A stretch of 64,000 bases of DNA from Polaromonas sp. (GCF_016185115.1 NZ_JACPOF010000015.1:248001-312000), one strand, 5' to 3'. Positions 17,414 to 25,971 are shown, counted from the stretch's first letter. The notes: generated by a model from the letters alone, not told the origin. Program-made: numbers and translations.

Positions 17414-18193
17414 TCAGGCGCGTTTTTTGAACATCGCCGACGCGCCGCTTGCGGCCTGTATGTCTTCGGCGGTACTGATCAGCGCATTGGAGAGTTCTTC
17501 CATGCGCGCTTCGGTCAGGCGAATCAGCGGGCCGGCAATCGTCACCACACCAATGGTGCCCGAGGGCGAGCGTATGGGCGCGGCCATGGCGCTCATGGCG
17601 GGCGAGAACACCTCGCTGATGGTGGCGAAGCCGCGTTTGCGCGCCGTTTGTATGTACTTGAGAAGCTCTTGCACGGTCGTGGGCGCGTTGGGACCGAAAT
17701 CCTGCGGCTTGCCAAAACCCTGTTTTGCGACCAGTTGAAGCGCTTCTTCATCTGTCATGGTCGACAGCCAGGCATGGCCGGCCGAGCTGCAGGACAAACT
17801 CACCGACAGGCCCATGTCTGGGTCATAACGCAGGCCGCGCCGCGCGCCCTGAGCCTTCGCCACAAAGGTCAGGTCGTCACCATCCACCACGGCCAGGCGT
17901 ACCAGCTCGCCGGATTCTTCAGCCAGGCGGTCGAGCAGCGGCTGGGCCACATCGACCACGCCAGACGCGCTCAAAAATCCCAGTCCCAGTGAGACCAGCT
18001 TGATGGTGAGTACATACTCACCCTGTTCCCTGACCTGGCGCACATAACCGCAGCGCACCAGTTCGGCCAGCAGCCGGTGGGTCGCGCTGAGCGGCATGTC
18101 CAGCGTCGCTGCGATGGTGGAGACGGTTTGCCCTTCGGGGTGCACCGCGAGTTGTTCCAGCGTTTTGAAGCTTCTTTCCAGCAGGTTGCTCAT
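17414..18193 (-). CDS. IclR-family transcriptional regulator
   Basis: 259-aa IclR-type regulator: N-terminal winged helix (about 1-65; LPLSATHRLLAELVRCGYV as recognition region) and C-terminal effector domain (GSPSGTIGVVTIAGP-like segment near 220). It is convergent with the Dabb gene and divergent from the TRAP receptor gene at 18372. The shared region contains a match to the classical IclR site, so it most likely controls the TRAP operon. Confidence 0.86.
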   Translation of the reverse strand: MSNLLERSFKTLEQLAVHPEGQTVSTIAATLDMPLSATHRLLAELVRCGYVRQVREQGEYVLTIKLVSLGLGFLSASGVVDVAQPLLDRLAEESGELVRLAVVDGDDLTFVAKAQGARRGLRYDPDMGLSVSLSCSSAGHAWLSTMTDEEALQLVAKQGFGKPQDFGPNAPTTVQELLKYIQTARKRGFATISEVFSPAMSAMAAPIRSPSGTIGVVTIAGPLIRLTEARMEELSNALISTAEDIQAASGASAMFKKRA

Positions 18194-18281
18194 GTCGTGG
18201 GTCGCGTTGTATCGTGTTTTTTCGGTTTGAACCGGGCTATTGGGCCATGCCCAAGGCGGGGCTGCAATTGATTAATGGTAA

Positions 18282-18320
18282 TGGTTTTCCATTATGGAAA
18301 GACTTTCCATTCTTGTGGAA
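18282..18320. promoter_or_regulatory. IclR-type operator in the dctP promoter
   Basis: TGGAAAGACTTTCCA at 18295-18309 matches the IclR consensus form TGGAAA-N3-TTTCCA exactly. It is embedded in a run of further half sites: TTTCCATTATGGAAA just to the left (18286-18300) and TTTCCATTCTTGTGGAAA to the right (18304-18321). So four alternating half sites cover about 40 bp between the iclR gene start (18193) and the dctP ATG (18372). Regulation by the adjacent IclR is inferred. Confidence 0.65.
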
Positions 18321-18371
18321 AATTTATGCAAAATCCCGCCACTTCCTCAAAACTTCATCAGGAGACCGTTC

Positions 18372-19388
18372 ATGAAATTCACCCGCCGCCCGCTCGCCCT
18401 TGGCCTTGCAGCCGCCCTGTCATTTGCTTTTGCCATGCCCGCCATGGCCCAGATCCAGGAACGCACCATCAAGTTTGGTCACCTGAACAACCCTGACCAC
18501 CCGACCAGCCTGGGCGTCCGCAAGTTCGCCGAAATCGTTGCAGCCAAGACCGGCGGCAAGATCAAGGTGCAGGAATTCGCGGCTTCCCAGCTCGGCAATG
18601 AGCTGCAGCAGCAATCGGCTTTGCAGGGCGGTGTGCAGGAAATGCTGGTCGCGTCGACCACGTCATTGAACGGCATCGTCAAGGAATTCGGCCTGCTGGA
18701 CTTTCCCTTCCTCTTCGCCAATGCGAAGCAGGCCGACGCGCTGGTCGACGGCCCCCTGGGCAAGATGCTCACCTCCAAACTGCCTGAAAAGGGCGTGATC
18801 GTTCTGGGCTTCTTCGACCTGGGCTTTCGCAACGTCACCAACAGCAAGCGCCCCATCATGAAGGGTGCCGACCTGGAAGGCCTGAAGCTGCGCGTGATCC
18901 CGAACCCGGTGTTCCTTGAAACCTTCAAGACCTTCAAGGCCAACCCTGTGCCCATGCCTTTTGCCGAGCTGTACGGAGCGCTTGAGAGCAAGGCTGTGGA
19001 TGGCGAGGAAAACCCCTTCGCGGTCATCGCGTCGAGCAAGTTCTACGAAGTGCAGAAGTACGTGAGCGGCACCAATCACGTTTACGCGACCAACCCTATC
19101 CAGATCAGCAAGCGCTTCTGGGACCGCCTCTCGGCTGCCGAACAGAAGATCCTGGCGGATGCCGCCATCGAAGCACAAAACTGGCAGCGTGTGGTCAGCC
19201 GTGAAGTCTCGGCCAAGGCGCTGGGTGAACTGACGGCCAAGGGCATGCTGTACAACGACGTTCCGGCTGCCGAGCTTGCCAAGATGCGCGCCGAAGTGCG
19301 CCCCGTCTATGACAAGTTCTCCGCCGCCTATGACCCTGCCGTCGTGACGCTGTTCAAGTCCGAGCTGGAGCGGGTGTCGAAGTTCTGA
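18372..19388 (+). CDS. dctP: TRAP transporter substrate-binding protein (DctP family)
   Basis: 338-aa periplasmic receptor with a signal peptide (cut near AMPAMA-QIQ) and the DctP fold. Typical segments are TIKFGHLNNPDHPTSLG after the signal and KGADLEGLKLRVIPNPVF (about 150-170), which carries the conserved arginine that binds the ligand carboxylate. The start at 18372 has the ribosome site CAGGAGACCGTT; an in-frame ATG at 18294 falls in the operator region and is rejected. It is the first gene of dctP-aroQ-dctQ-dctM. The ligand is probably an organic acid, perhaps a hydroaromatic acid given aroQ. Confidence 0.88.
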   Translation: MKFTRRPLALGLAAALSFAFAMPAMAQIQERTIKFGHLNNPDHPTSLGVRKFAEIVAAKTGGKIKVQEFAASQLGNELQQQSALQGGVQEMLVASTTSLNGIVKEFGLLDFPFLFANAKQADALVDGPLGKMLTSKLPEKGVIVLGFFDLGFRNVTNSKRPIMKGADLEGLKLRVIPNPVFLETFKTFKANPVPMPFAELYGALESKAVDGEENPFAVIASSKFYEVQKYVSGTNHVYATNPIQISKRFWDRLSAAEQKILADAAIEAQNWQRVVSREVSAKALGELTAKGMLYNDVPAAELAKMRAEVRPVYDKFSAAYDPAVVTLFKSELERVSKF

Positions 19389-19407
19389 TCCCCATGAATT
19401 GAGTTCC

Positions 19408-19866
19408 ATGAAAATACTTGTCCTTCACGGGCCGAACCTGAACCTGTTCGGCCGGCGCGAGCCGCACATCTACGGCACCACGACGCTCGCACAGATCAAC
19501 GACATGCTGGCAAAACTGGCAGGGGAACTGGGCGTCACGCTGGAGACCATACAGTCGAACCATGAAGGCGCGCTGATTGATTTCCTGCATGAGAACATCG
19601 ACTCGGCGCAGGGCGCGCTGGTCAACCCCGCCGGGCTCACCCAGCATGGCGTGCCGCTGCACGACGCCATCAAGGCCATGCCCTTCCCGGTGATCGAGGT
19701 GCACATGTCCAACCTTGCGACACGTGAACCCTGGCGCCACCACTCGATCATCTCGCCGGCCGTGAAGGGCACGATCCAGGGCTTCGGTCCGCGCTCGTAC
19801 CTAGAGGGCTTGCGGGTCGTGACCGATATCGCGCGTGAAGCGCAGGCCACTGCCGCGCAAAACTGA
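19408..19866 (+). CDS. aroQ: Type II 3-dehydroquinate dehydratase
   Basis: 152-aa dodecameric-type dehydroquinase. The active-site elements are visible: HGPNLNLFGRREPHIYG with the catalytic tyrosine in the loop, NHEGALIDFLHE, NPAGLTQHGVPLHDAI, and EVHMSNLATREPWRHHS. It dehydrates 3-dehydroquinate to 3-dehydroshikimate. The ATG at 19408 is used; TTG at 19399 is less likely. It lies inside a TRAP transporter operon, between receptor and permease genes, which points to a catabolic role in quinate/shikimate use rather than to the housekeeping pathway. It ends 1 bp before dctQ. Confidence 0.92.
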   Translation: MKILVLHGPNLNLFGRREPHIYGTTTLAQINDMLAKLAGELGVTLETIQSNHEGALIDFLHENIDSAQGALVNPAGLTQHGVPLHDAIKAMPFPVIEVHMSNLATREPWRHHSIISPAVKGTIQGFGPRSYLEGLRVVTDIAREAQATAAQN

Positions 19867-19867
19867 C

Positions 19868-20437
19868 ATGGACAAGTTTGTCGACAAGGCCTGCAAGGGC
19901 ATCGAGTTCCTCATCGCACTCGGCCTGGCCATCATGGTCGTGCTGGTGTTCGGCAATGTCGTGCTGCGCTACGGCTTCAACTCGGGCATCACGGTGTCCG
20001 AAGAAGTGTCGCGCTGGCTCTTCATCTGGGGCACCTTCCTCGGTGCCCTCGTCGCGCTGCGCGAACACGGTCACCTTGGCATCGACATGGTCGTTGGCAA
20101 GCTGCCCGTCATCGGCAAGAAGATCTGCCTCATCGTCGGCCACGTGCTGATGATCTTCATCGTCGTGCTGCTGGCCATGGGCAGTTGGGAGCAGGTCAAG
20201 ATCAACCTGGACGTCACTGCGCCCACGACCGGCTGGTCGATGTCCATCGTCTATCTCTCGGGTCTTGTGTTCGGCGTGCTTGCATGCGGGCTGCTGCTGC
20301 TGGATTTGTGGAAGGTCGTCAGCGGCCAGCTGTCGGATGACCAGCTGGTCATGGTGCAGGAGTCGGAAGAGGCCGTGCAGCTCAAGCAGGTGCTGGACGA
20401 CGCGCGAGAGTCAGACAAAATCGGAGCGCGTTCATGA
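19868..20437 (+). CDS. dctQ: TRAP transporter small permease (DctQ family)
   Basis: 189-aa inner-membrane subunit with four predicted hydrophobic segments (about 14-34, 45-65, 85-107, 125-148) and the DctQ pattern SEEVSRWLFIWGTFLGA (about 43-59). The ATG at 19868 follows the aroQ stop by one base; the upstream in-frame start lies inside aroQ. A charged cytoplasmic tail (ESEEAVQLKQVLDDARES) ends the protein. It overlaps dctM by 4 bp (ATGA). Confidence 0.87.
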   Translation: MDKFVDKACKGIEFLIALGLAIMVVLVFGNVVLRYGFNSGITVSEEVSRWLFIWGTFLGALVALREHGHLGIDMVVGKLPVIGKKICLIVGHVLMIFIVVLLAMGSWEQVKINLDVTAPTTGWSMSIVYLSGLVFGVLACGLLLLDLWKVVSGQLSDDQLVMVQESEEAVQLKQVLDDARESDKIGARS

Positions 20438-21711
20438 CCATTGCCATTTTTATCGGCTCGCTGCTGGCCGCCATGGCCCTGGGCATTCCCATTGCGTTTG
20501 CATTGCTCGCCAGCGGTGTGGCCCTGATGTGGCATCTGCAGCTCTTCGATGCGCAGATCCTGGCACAGAACCTGGTCGGCGGCGCCGACAGCTTCCCGCT
20601 GCTGGCTGTGCCTTTTTTCATGCTGGCCGGCGAGATCATGAATGTCGGCGGCCTGTCGCGCCGCATCGTCGACCTCGCGCTGGCGCTGGTCGGCCACGTC
20701 AAGGGCGGGCTGGGCTACGTGACCATCATGGCCGGCTGCCTGCTGTCGGCGCTGTCCGGCTCGGCGGTCGCCGATGCGGCCGCGCTCACCGCGCTGCTGT
20801 TGCCGATGATGGTCAAGGCCGGGCACGACAAGGTACGTGCCGGTGGCCTGATCGCCTCCGTGGGTGTCATCGGTCCGGTCATTCCGCCCAGCATCGGGCT
20901 GGTGATCTTCGGCGTCGCGGCCAACGTGTCTATCTCCAAGCTCTTCCTGGCGGCCATCGTGCCGGGCCTGCTGATTGGCGGCGCACTCTGGATCACCTGG
21001 GCCTGGCTGGTGCGCAGCGAGAAGATCGTGCCGCCGCCGCGCAAGTCGGCCACCGAGATCATGAAGGCCTTCCGCGAAGCCACCTGGGCGCTGGTCCTGC
21101 CGGTCATCATTCTGGTCGGCCTGCGCATGGGCGTGTTCACGCCGACCGAGGCGGCCGTGGTGGCTGCCGTCTACGCCCTGTTCGTGTCCACCGTCATCTA
21201 TCGCGAACTCAAGCTGTCGCAGCTCTACGCCGTGTTCGTGGCGTCAGCCAAGACCAGCGCCATCGTGATGTTCCTGATTGCTGCCGCGATGGTCAGTGCC
21301 TGGCTGATCACCGTCGCCAACCTGCCGGCCATGGTGGTGGAACTGCTCAAGCCTTTCATGGGCAGCCCCATTCTGCTGATGTTCGCCATCATGGTGCTGG
21401 TCATGGCCGTCGGCACGGCGATGGACATGACGCCCACCATCCTGATCCTCACGCCGGTGCTGATGCCCGTGGTCAAGGCCGCGGGCATAGACCCGGTTTA
21501 CTTCGGCGTGCTGTTCATCATCAACAACTCGATAGGGCTGGTGACGCCGCCGGTGGGCACGGTGCTCAATGTGGTGGCGGGTGTCGGCAAGATCAGCATG
21601 GACGATGTCACCAGGGGTGTCATTCCTTTCATGATCGCGGAGTTCGCCATCATGTTCCTGATGGTGGTGTTTCCGAAACTGGTTACCGTGCCGGCAAGCT
21701 GGTTCTACTGA
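20434..21711 (+). CDS. dctM: TRAP transporter large permease (DctM family)
   Basis: 425-aa ion-coupled permease of the TRAP family with about 12 hydrophobic segments spread along the length. Family segments include GGADSFPLLAVPFFMLAGEIM near residue 50, SGSAVADAAALTALLLPMM near 110 and NSIGLVTPPVGTVLNVVAG near 365. It forms the membrane complex with DctQ and takes ligand from DctP. The start overlaps the dctQ stop. No terminator is evident in the 112-bp gap that follows. Confidence 0.9.
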   Translation: MTIAIFIGSLLAAMALGIPIAFALLASGVALMWHLQLFDAQILAQNLVGGADSFPLLAVPFFMLAGEIMNVGGLSRRIVDLALALVGHVKGGLGYVTIMAGCLLSALSGSAVADAAALTALLLPMMVKAGHDKVRAGGLIASVGVIGPVIPPSIGLVIFGVAANVSISKLFLAAIVPGLLIGGALWITWAWLVRSEKIVPPPRKSATEIMKAFREATWALVLPVIILVGLRMGVFTPTEAAVVAAVYALFVSTVIYRELKLSQLYAVFVASAKTSAIVMFLIAAAMVSAWLITVANLPAMVVELLKPFMGSPILLMFAIMVLVMAVGTAMDMTPTILILTPVLMPVVKAAGIDPVYFGVLFIINNSIGLVTPPVGTVLNVVAGVGKISMDDVTRGVIPFMIAEFAIMFLMVVFPKLVTVPASWFY

Positions 21712-21823
21712 TTCCATTTCTACTTCATCACGATACGTTGTTGCCCCGCCTTGCCGTGCTACAACACTGTCTGCGGCAGGGCGCCTGGTCTCGCAATAAA
21801 TTAGAAATGGAATAGGGTTAGCT

Positions 21824-22525
21824 ATGACACTTTCAGGTAATGCTGCAGTCGCCATGTGGTGGGACATCCTGCCTGCGCAACGCGAGGAGTTCCAGGACTG
21901 GCACTCGCGCGAACATTTTCCGGAGCGCATGGGCATTGAAGGCTTCCTCCGCGGTTCACGCTGGTCCAACATCGACGGCGGGCCCGGCTTCTTTGTGATG
22001 TATGAGCTGGCGTCCTATGAAACGCTGACGTCGCCGGGTTACCTGCAAAGCCTCAACAATCCGACGCCCTGGTCCATGAAGATGATGCCGCACCACCTGC
22101 ACATGGTGCGCAGCCAGTGCAAGCTGCAGAGCAGTTTTGGCGGCGGACTGGGCCGGGCCATGCTGACGATTCGCCTTTCACCTGCTGAGGGCCAGGAAGG
22201 TCCCTTGCTGGACTGGCTCGAAAAATTGCTTGCCCGCCTGGCTGAAAGCAGGGGCATCACCGGGGCACACCTGCTGCAAACCAAAACGCCCGAGGCAGCC
22301 ATGACGCAGGAGCAGAAAATCCGCGGCGGAGATGCCGTCGCCGACTGGATCGTGCTGCTGTCGTCTTATGAAACAGAGGTGTTGCAACACGCCCTGGCGA
22401 ACGAGTTGTCGCCACAGAGCCTCAAGGCTGCAGGCGCCGTCGAAGCCATGACACATGACATCTACGCGCTCTCGTTTTCACTGGGGAAACACGACCTGAA
22501 GCCTGCTGCGCAGGGCTCGCTGTAA
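21824..22525 (+). CDS. Unknown protein, probable tandem dimeric alpha/beta-barrel (EthD/Dabb-like)
   Basis: 233-aa protein not firmly recognised. The N-terminal half has WDILPAQREEFQDWHSREHFPERMG followed by GFLRGSRW and FFVMYELASYETL. This layout of a DWHxxEHxPER-like helix and a barrel strand is typical of small ferredoxin-like monooxygenase or EthD-type barrels. The C-terminal half (AMLTIRLSPAEGQ ... ADWIVLLSSYETEVL) looks like a second, weaker copy of the fold. There are no signal or membrane segments. It follows the TRAP operon by 112 bp and converges on the IclR gene at 22531, leaving 5 bp. A role in handling an aromatic or hydroaromatic intermediate is only a guess. Confidence 0.6.
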   Translation: MTLSGNAAVAMWWDILPAQREEFQDWHSREHFPERMGIEGFLRGSRWSNIDGGPGFFVMYELASYETLTSPGYLQSLNNPTPWSMKMMPHHLHMVRSQCKLQSSFGGGLGRAMLTIRLSPAEGQEGPLLDWLEKLLARLAESRGITGAHLLQTKTPEAAMTQEQKIRGGDAVADWIVLLSSYETEVLQHALANELSPQSLKAAGAVEAMTHDIYALSFSLGKHDLKPAAQGSL

Positions 22526-22530
22526 AGCAG

Positions 22531-23304
22531 TCAGCCGGCCTGCGCCGCCAGACTGCGCTGTATGGCGACCAGTGCCTTGTTCAGCGCTTTCAGAATCCGT
22601 TCGCGCGCCACGTCGTCGAAACGCACGGCCGGTACGGCGACGTTGATGGAGCCCAGCGCCATGCCCGCGCTTGACAGCACCGGCATGGCCACGCCGCAGA
22701 TACCGGGCGTGAATTCTTCAGACACATAAGCCACGCCGGTTTCCCGCACGGCCCTGATCTGCTTTCGCAGTTCTTTCTCGCTGCGAATGGTGTTGGGCGT
22801 AACAGCCTCGAACTTCACGCTGCGCAAATAAGCTTCGCGTTCGGCTTCAGGCATGAAGGCCAGCAGCGCCTTGCCGCCCGAGGTGGCATACAGCGGCGCC
22901 AGGTCGCCCTTGCGCATGTGCGATACCAGGCGCTGCGAGCTGCTGACAGATGCCACCACTTCCGACTGCATGCCTGAGAGCTGATTAAAGGCACTCGATT
23001 CGCGGCAGGCCTCGGTGATTTCCGCCAGCACCGGCTCGACGATGCCGAGGATGCTGCGGCCCTGCATGGCCCGCCCCGCCAGGCGTGACACCGCTTCACC
23101 CAGCCGGTAGCCGCGCGACACTGCCGAGTAATCAAGGTAGCCGCGCGCCGTGAGGTTGCGCAGCAGCTGTGTCAGGCTGCTTTTGGGAATGCCCAGTGCT
23201 TCGGACATGTCGGTATGCGACATGTCCTGCCCGCGCTGCGCCAGCAGTTCGAGCACATCGAGTACACGGTCTGCAGATTTGACGGCTGTGGCGGGTTCTG
23301 TCAT
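22531..23304 (-). CDS. IclR-family transcriptional regulator
   Basis: 257-aa IclR-type regulator with an N-terminal winged helix (KSADRVLDVLELLAQRGQDMS; recognition region IPKSSLTQLLRNLTARGYL) and a C-terminal effector domain with EEFTPGICGVAMPVLSSAG. It is divergent from the NTF2-like gene at 23539; the 234-bp shared region contains matching dyads that suggest it regulates itself and the divergent gene. Confidence 0.86.
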   Translation of the reverse strand: MTEPATAVKSADRVLDVLELLAQRGQDMSHTDMSEALGIPKSSLTQLLRNLTARGYLDYSAVSRGYRLGEAVSRLAGRAMQGRSILGIVEPVLAEITEACRESSAFNQLSGMQSEVVASVSSSQRLVSHMRKGDLAPLYATSGGKALLAFMPEAEREAYLRSVKFEAVTPNTIRSEKELRKQIRAVRETGVAYVSEEFTPGICGVAMPVLSSAGMALGSINVAVPAVRFDDVARERILKALNKALVAIQRSLAAQAG

Positions 23305-23323
23305 TCGCTTGGCATTTTACATT

Positions 23324-23511
23324 TTGTTTATATATGTGAACAAGAAAACTGATAGTAGCTGCACTCTGTCCATCGATACCAGAAGCATCGTTCCATATTT
23401 CACAAATGAATTTTCCGCAGCACATACAAAAAATCAGTGAAAACCCTTGGAGCTGTCAGTGCCCTGCCTGATTAAAGTTCATATACAAGAACTTGTTTCT
23501 TTATATGAACT
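23324..23511. promoter_or_regulatory. Two candidate operators between the iclR gene and the NTF2-like gene
   Basis: A long dyad at 23476-23511 has perfect 10-bp arms AGTTCATATA and TATATGAACT separated by 16 nt. A second, shorter dyad TTGTTTATATATGTGAACAA lies at 23324-23343, 20 bp upstream of the iclR start. Both share the ATAT-x-GAAC half-site. One site is close to each divergent gene, as expected for an autoregulating IclR-type protein. The binding protein is inferred. Confidence 0.5.
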
Positions 23512-23538
23512 GACAAAAAACTGCACCGAAAGACACTG

Positions 23539-24156
23539 ATGACCGATACCCTGAACGACGAACTCCGCATACGCCAGACCATAGAACGCTGGGCCGTCTG
23601 GCGCGATGCCGGTGACTGGGCGCGTTTTGCCACCGTCTGGCACCCCGAAGGCCGCATGGAAGCGACCTGGTTCCAGGGCCCGTTTGCCGACTTCATCCGC
23701 GTGACCCAGGAAGGCTGGGCCAAGGGTGTGAGCATTCTTCACTTTCTGGGTGGCTCGGCTATCGAGGTCAAGGGCGACCGCGCGATTGCGCAAACCAAGA
23801 TGACGATTTCCCAGCGCGGCAACGTCGAGGGTGAAGACGGCCCGGTGATGTGCGACGTGGTCTGCACAGGCCGCTTTTATGACTTCATGACCAAACATGA
23901 AGGCGAGTGGAAGGTGCTGCATCGCCAGCCGATCTACGAAAAAGACCGCATTGATCCGCTGGACTCGACCGCGCAGCTCAGGCTGGATGCGAAGGTGCTG
24001 GCGTCCATGCCGGCGGGCTACCGCCACCTCGCCTACATCCAGACCCGCATCGGCTACACCGTGAAGATGGACATGCCCATGCTGCAGGGGCCCGTGGTCG
24101 ATGAGCTTTATGCGCGTGGTGCACGCTGGCTGGCCGGTGGTGTGCTCGAACGATGA
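23539..24156 (+). CDS. NTF2-like/SnoaL-like superfamily protein
   Basis: 205-aa protein whose first about 135 residues show an NTF2-like cone fold: helix LRIRQTIERWAVWRDAGDWARFATVWHPEG, then GGSAIEVKGDRAIAQTKMTI and a C-terminal strand with GEWKVLHRQPIYEKDRIDPL. This is the usual SnoaL_4-type pattern of small enzymes or binding proteins associated with aromatic and polyketide metabolism. The last about 60 residues (AGYRHLAYIQTRIGYTV) are an extension. The substrate is unknown. It is followed at 36 bp by a Bug receptor gene, probably in one operon. Confidence 0.68.
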   Translation: MTDTLNDELRIRQTIERWAVWRDAGDWARFATVWHPEGRMEATWFQGPFADFIRVTQEGWAKGVSILHFLGGSAIEVKGDRAIAQTKMTISQRGNVEGEDGPVMCDVVCTGRFYDFMTKHEGEWKVLHRQPIYEKDRIDPLDSTAQLRLDAKVLASMPAGYRHLAYIQTRIGYTVKMDMPMLQGPVVDELYARGARWLAGGVLER

Positions 24157-24191
24157 ACAGCTGATCCCCAATATTTTCGCAGGAGACCTTC

Positions 24192-25172
24192 ATGACCTAT
24201 TCCCTCAACCGCCGGACGGCGCTTGCGGCGCTGGCCGCTGCCGGTGCGCCGTCAGTGTTTGCCCAGGCGCCGGCCTTTCCAAACAAACCATTGCGCGTCA
24301 TCGTGCCGCAGCCACCCGGTGGTGGTTTTGATGTGGTGGGCCGATTGCTGGCCGACAGGCTCGGCAAGGCGCTGAAGCAGCCTGTGGTGGTTGAAAACCG
24401 CACTGGTTCGGGCACGCTCAATGGCACCGACCTGGCAGCGAAGGCCGACGCTGATGGCTACACGCTGGTGGTCGGTTCGATCTCCAACATTGCCCTCAAT
24501 ATGGGCCTGTACAAGAACCCGCCGTACAACAGCCTGCGCGACTTCGAGCCGCTGGGGCTGGCAGTTTCGTACAGCTACACGCTGATGTGCCGCAAGGACC
24601 TGCCTTACAAGACGCTGAAGGACGTGATCGCCTACGCCAGGGCCAACCCCGGCAAGCTGACCTACGCCTCGGCTGGCGTTGGTTCTGGCCAGCATGTGCT
24701 CGCCGCGGCGCTCTGGCAGCAGGCCGGTGTCGACATCACGCACGTGCCTTACCGCGGTGCGCAGATGGCCTACCAGGACCTGATAGGCGGACGCGTCGAC
24801 ATGTTCTTTGACCTCTCGCCCACGGCCCGCCCACAGATTGAAAGCGGCAATGTGCGCGCCCTCGCGGTGTCGGGCGCCACGCGCCAGCCCACGCTGCCCG
24901 ACGTGCCGACCATCCGCGACAGCGGGGTTGCAAAGCTTGAGCTTGAATCGTGGTTTGGCCTCTTTGCGCCAGCCAAAACGCCGCCCAAGGTGCTGGAACG
25001 CCTGCGTAAGGAGATGGACACCATCATTGCCTCACGCGATGTCAGCGACACCTTCCGCAAGGCGGGCGGGCGCTCGCTGAGCCTGTCCCTGCCGGAGACG
25101 CGTGCGCTGGTCAAGCGTGACACCGAGTTCTGGTCAAAACTGATACGCGAACTGGACATCAAGGCGGAATAG
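24192..25172 (+). CDS. Bug-family (TctC-like) periplasmic receptor
   Basis: 326-aa tripartite tricarboxylate transporter receptor. The signal peptide (LAALAAAGAPSVFA-QAP) is followed by the hallmark PLRVIVPQPPGGGFDVVGRLLA and the VENRTGSGTLNGTDLAAKADADG pattern of Bug proteins. The ribosome site AGGAGACCTTC precedes the ATG. No TctA/TctB permease genes are adjacent, so it is an orphan receptor, as is very common in this bacterial group. Ligand unknown. Confidence 0.86.
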   Translation: MTYSLNRRTALAALAAAGAPSVFAQAPAFPNKPLRVIVPQPPGGGFDVVGRLLADRLGKALKQPVVVENRTGSGTLNGTDLAAKADADGYTLVVGSISNIALNMGLYKNPPYNSLRDFEPLGLAVSYSYTLMCRKDLPYKTLKDVIAYARANPGKLTYASAGVGSGQHVLAAALWQQAGVDITHVPYRGAQMAYQDLIGGRVDMFFDLSPTARPQIESGNVRALAVSGATRQPTLPDVPTIRDSGVAKLELESWFGLFAPAKTPPKVLERLRKEMDTIIASRDVSDTFRKAGGRSLSLSLPETRALVKRDTEFWSKLIRELDIKAE

Positions 25173-25298
25173 GGCGCATGCGGGGCAGGCATGGCTGGGT
25201 TAAAACCCGCATGGCCCCCCTGTAAAACCCATGTCCGGCAGATCCGGCAGCGCGGTGGTTTAATCGCGCTGTCTTTTTTATTTTCAGGCACAACAATC

Positions 25299-25889
25299 AT
25301 GACGACAAAAATTGCCCAGGCCAGCCTGGACCAGCTCTTCTTCAACGCACGCACCGCCAACGGTTTTATCGACAAGCCTGTGCCGCTGGAACTGCTCAAG
25401 GAGGTCTATGACATCGCGAAGATGGGCGCGACCTCGATGAACACGCAACCCGCGCGTTATGTCTTTCTGAACAGCGCCGAGTCGCGTGCACGCCTGCTGC
25501 CAGCACTGTCGCCCGGCAACCTCGACAAGACCCGTGACGCGCCTGTCACGGTCATCGTGGCCTACGACACGCGTTTTTACGAGCACATGCCGCAGATCTG
25601 GCACAAGCCGGGTGCGAAAGAAATGTTCGAAGGCAATGCGCCCATGGCCGGGGGCACGGCGGTGCGCAACGGCACGCTCAGCGGTGCCTACTTCATGATT
25701 GCCGCACGCGCAGTCGGCCTTGATTGCGGCCCCATGAGCGGTGTCGACCTGGCCAAGGTCAATGCAGAGTTCTTCCCTGACGGCCGCTTCAAGGCCGACT
25801 TTTTGATCAACCTCGGTTACGGCGACAACAGCAAGCTGTTTGACCGCAACCCGCGCCTGTCGTTTGAACAGGCTTGTTCCGTGCTGTAA
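25299..25889 (+). CDS. Nitroreductase-family protein, RutE/malonic semialdehyde reductase-like
   Basis: 196-aa FMN-dependent reductase of the nitroreductase fold. The N-terminus ARTANGFIDKPVPLELLKEVYD, the MGATSMNTQPARYVFL FMN-contact region and LDCGPMSGVDLAKVNAEFF near the end are typical of the RutE/YdfG-associated malonic semialdehyde reductase group (about 196 aa). The ATG at 25299 is chosen; further upstream in-frame codons lie in non-coding-looking sequence. No other rut genes are nearby, so the substrate need not be malonic semialdehyde. Confidence 0.8.
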   Translation: MTTKIAQASLDQLFFNARTANGFIDKPVPLELLKEVYDIAKMGATSMNTQPARYVFLNSAESRARLLPALSPGNLDKTRDAPVTVIVAYDTRFYEHMPQIWHKPGAKEMFEGNAPMAGGTAVRNGTLSGAYFMIAARAVGLDCGPMSGVDLAKVNAEFFPDGRFKADFLINLGYGDNSKLFDRNPRLSFEQACSVL

Positions 25890-25933
25890 GCACGAAGCAG
25901 GCTTTCAGCATTCCTTACGCTCCCCCCACCCAA

Positions 25934-25953
25934 CCCGCCCCTCGCGGGGCGGG
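25934..25953. terminator. GC-rich hairpin after the nitroreductase gene
   Basis: CCCGCCCC-TCGC-GGGGCGGG forms a perfect 8-bp stem with a 4-nt loop, 45 bp after the nitroreductase stop. It lacks a T-run, so it is a weak intrinsic terminator at best, or another intergenic hairpin repeat. Confidence 0.4.
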
Positions 25954-25971
25954 CTTCAAGAAAAGACGGGT

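Noticed and set aside
20265-21815. 516-codon open frame overlapping dctM in another frame
   Set aside because: Amino acid composition is Arg/Gly/His rich and lacks any membrane or family pattern; dctQ-dctM on the same strand is convincing.
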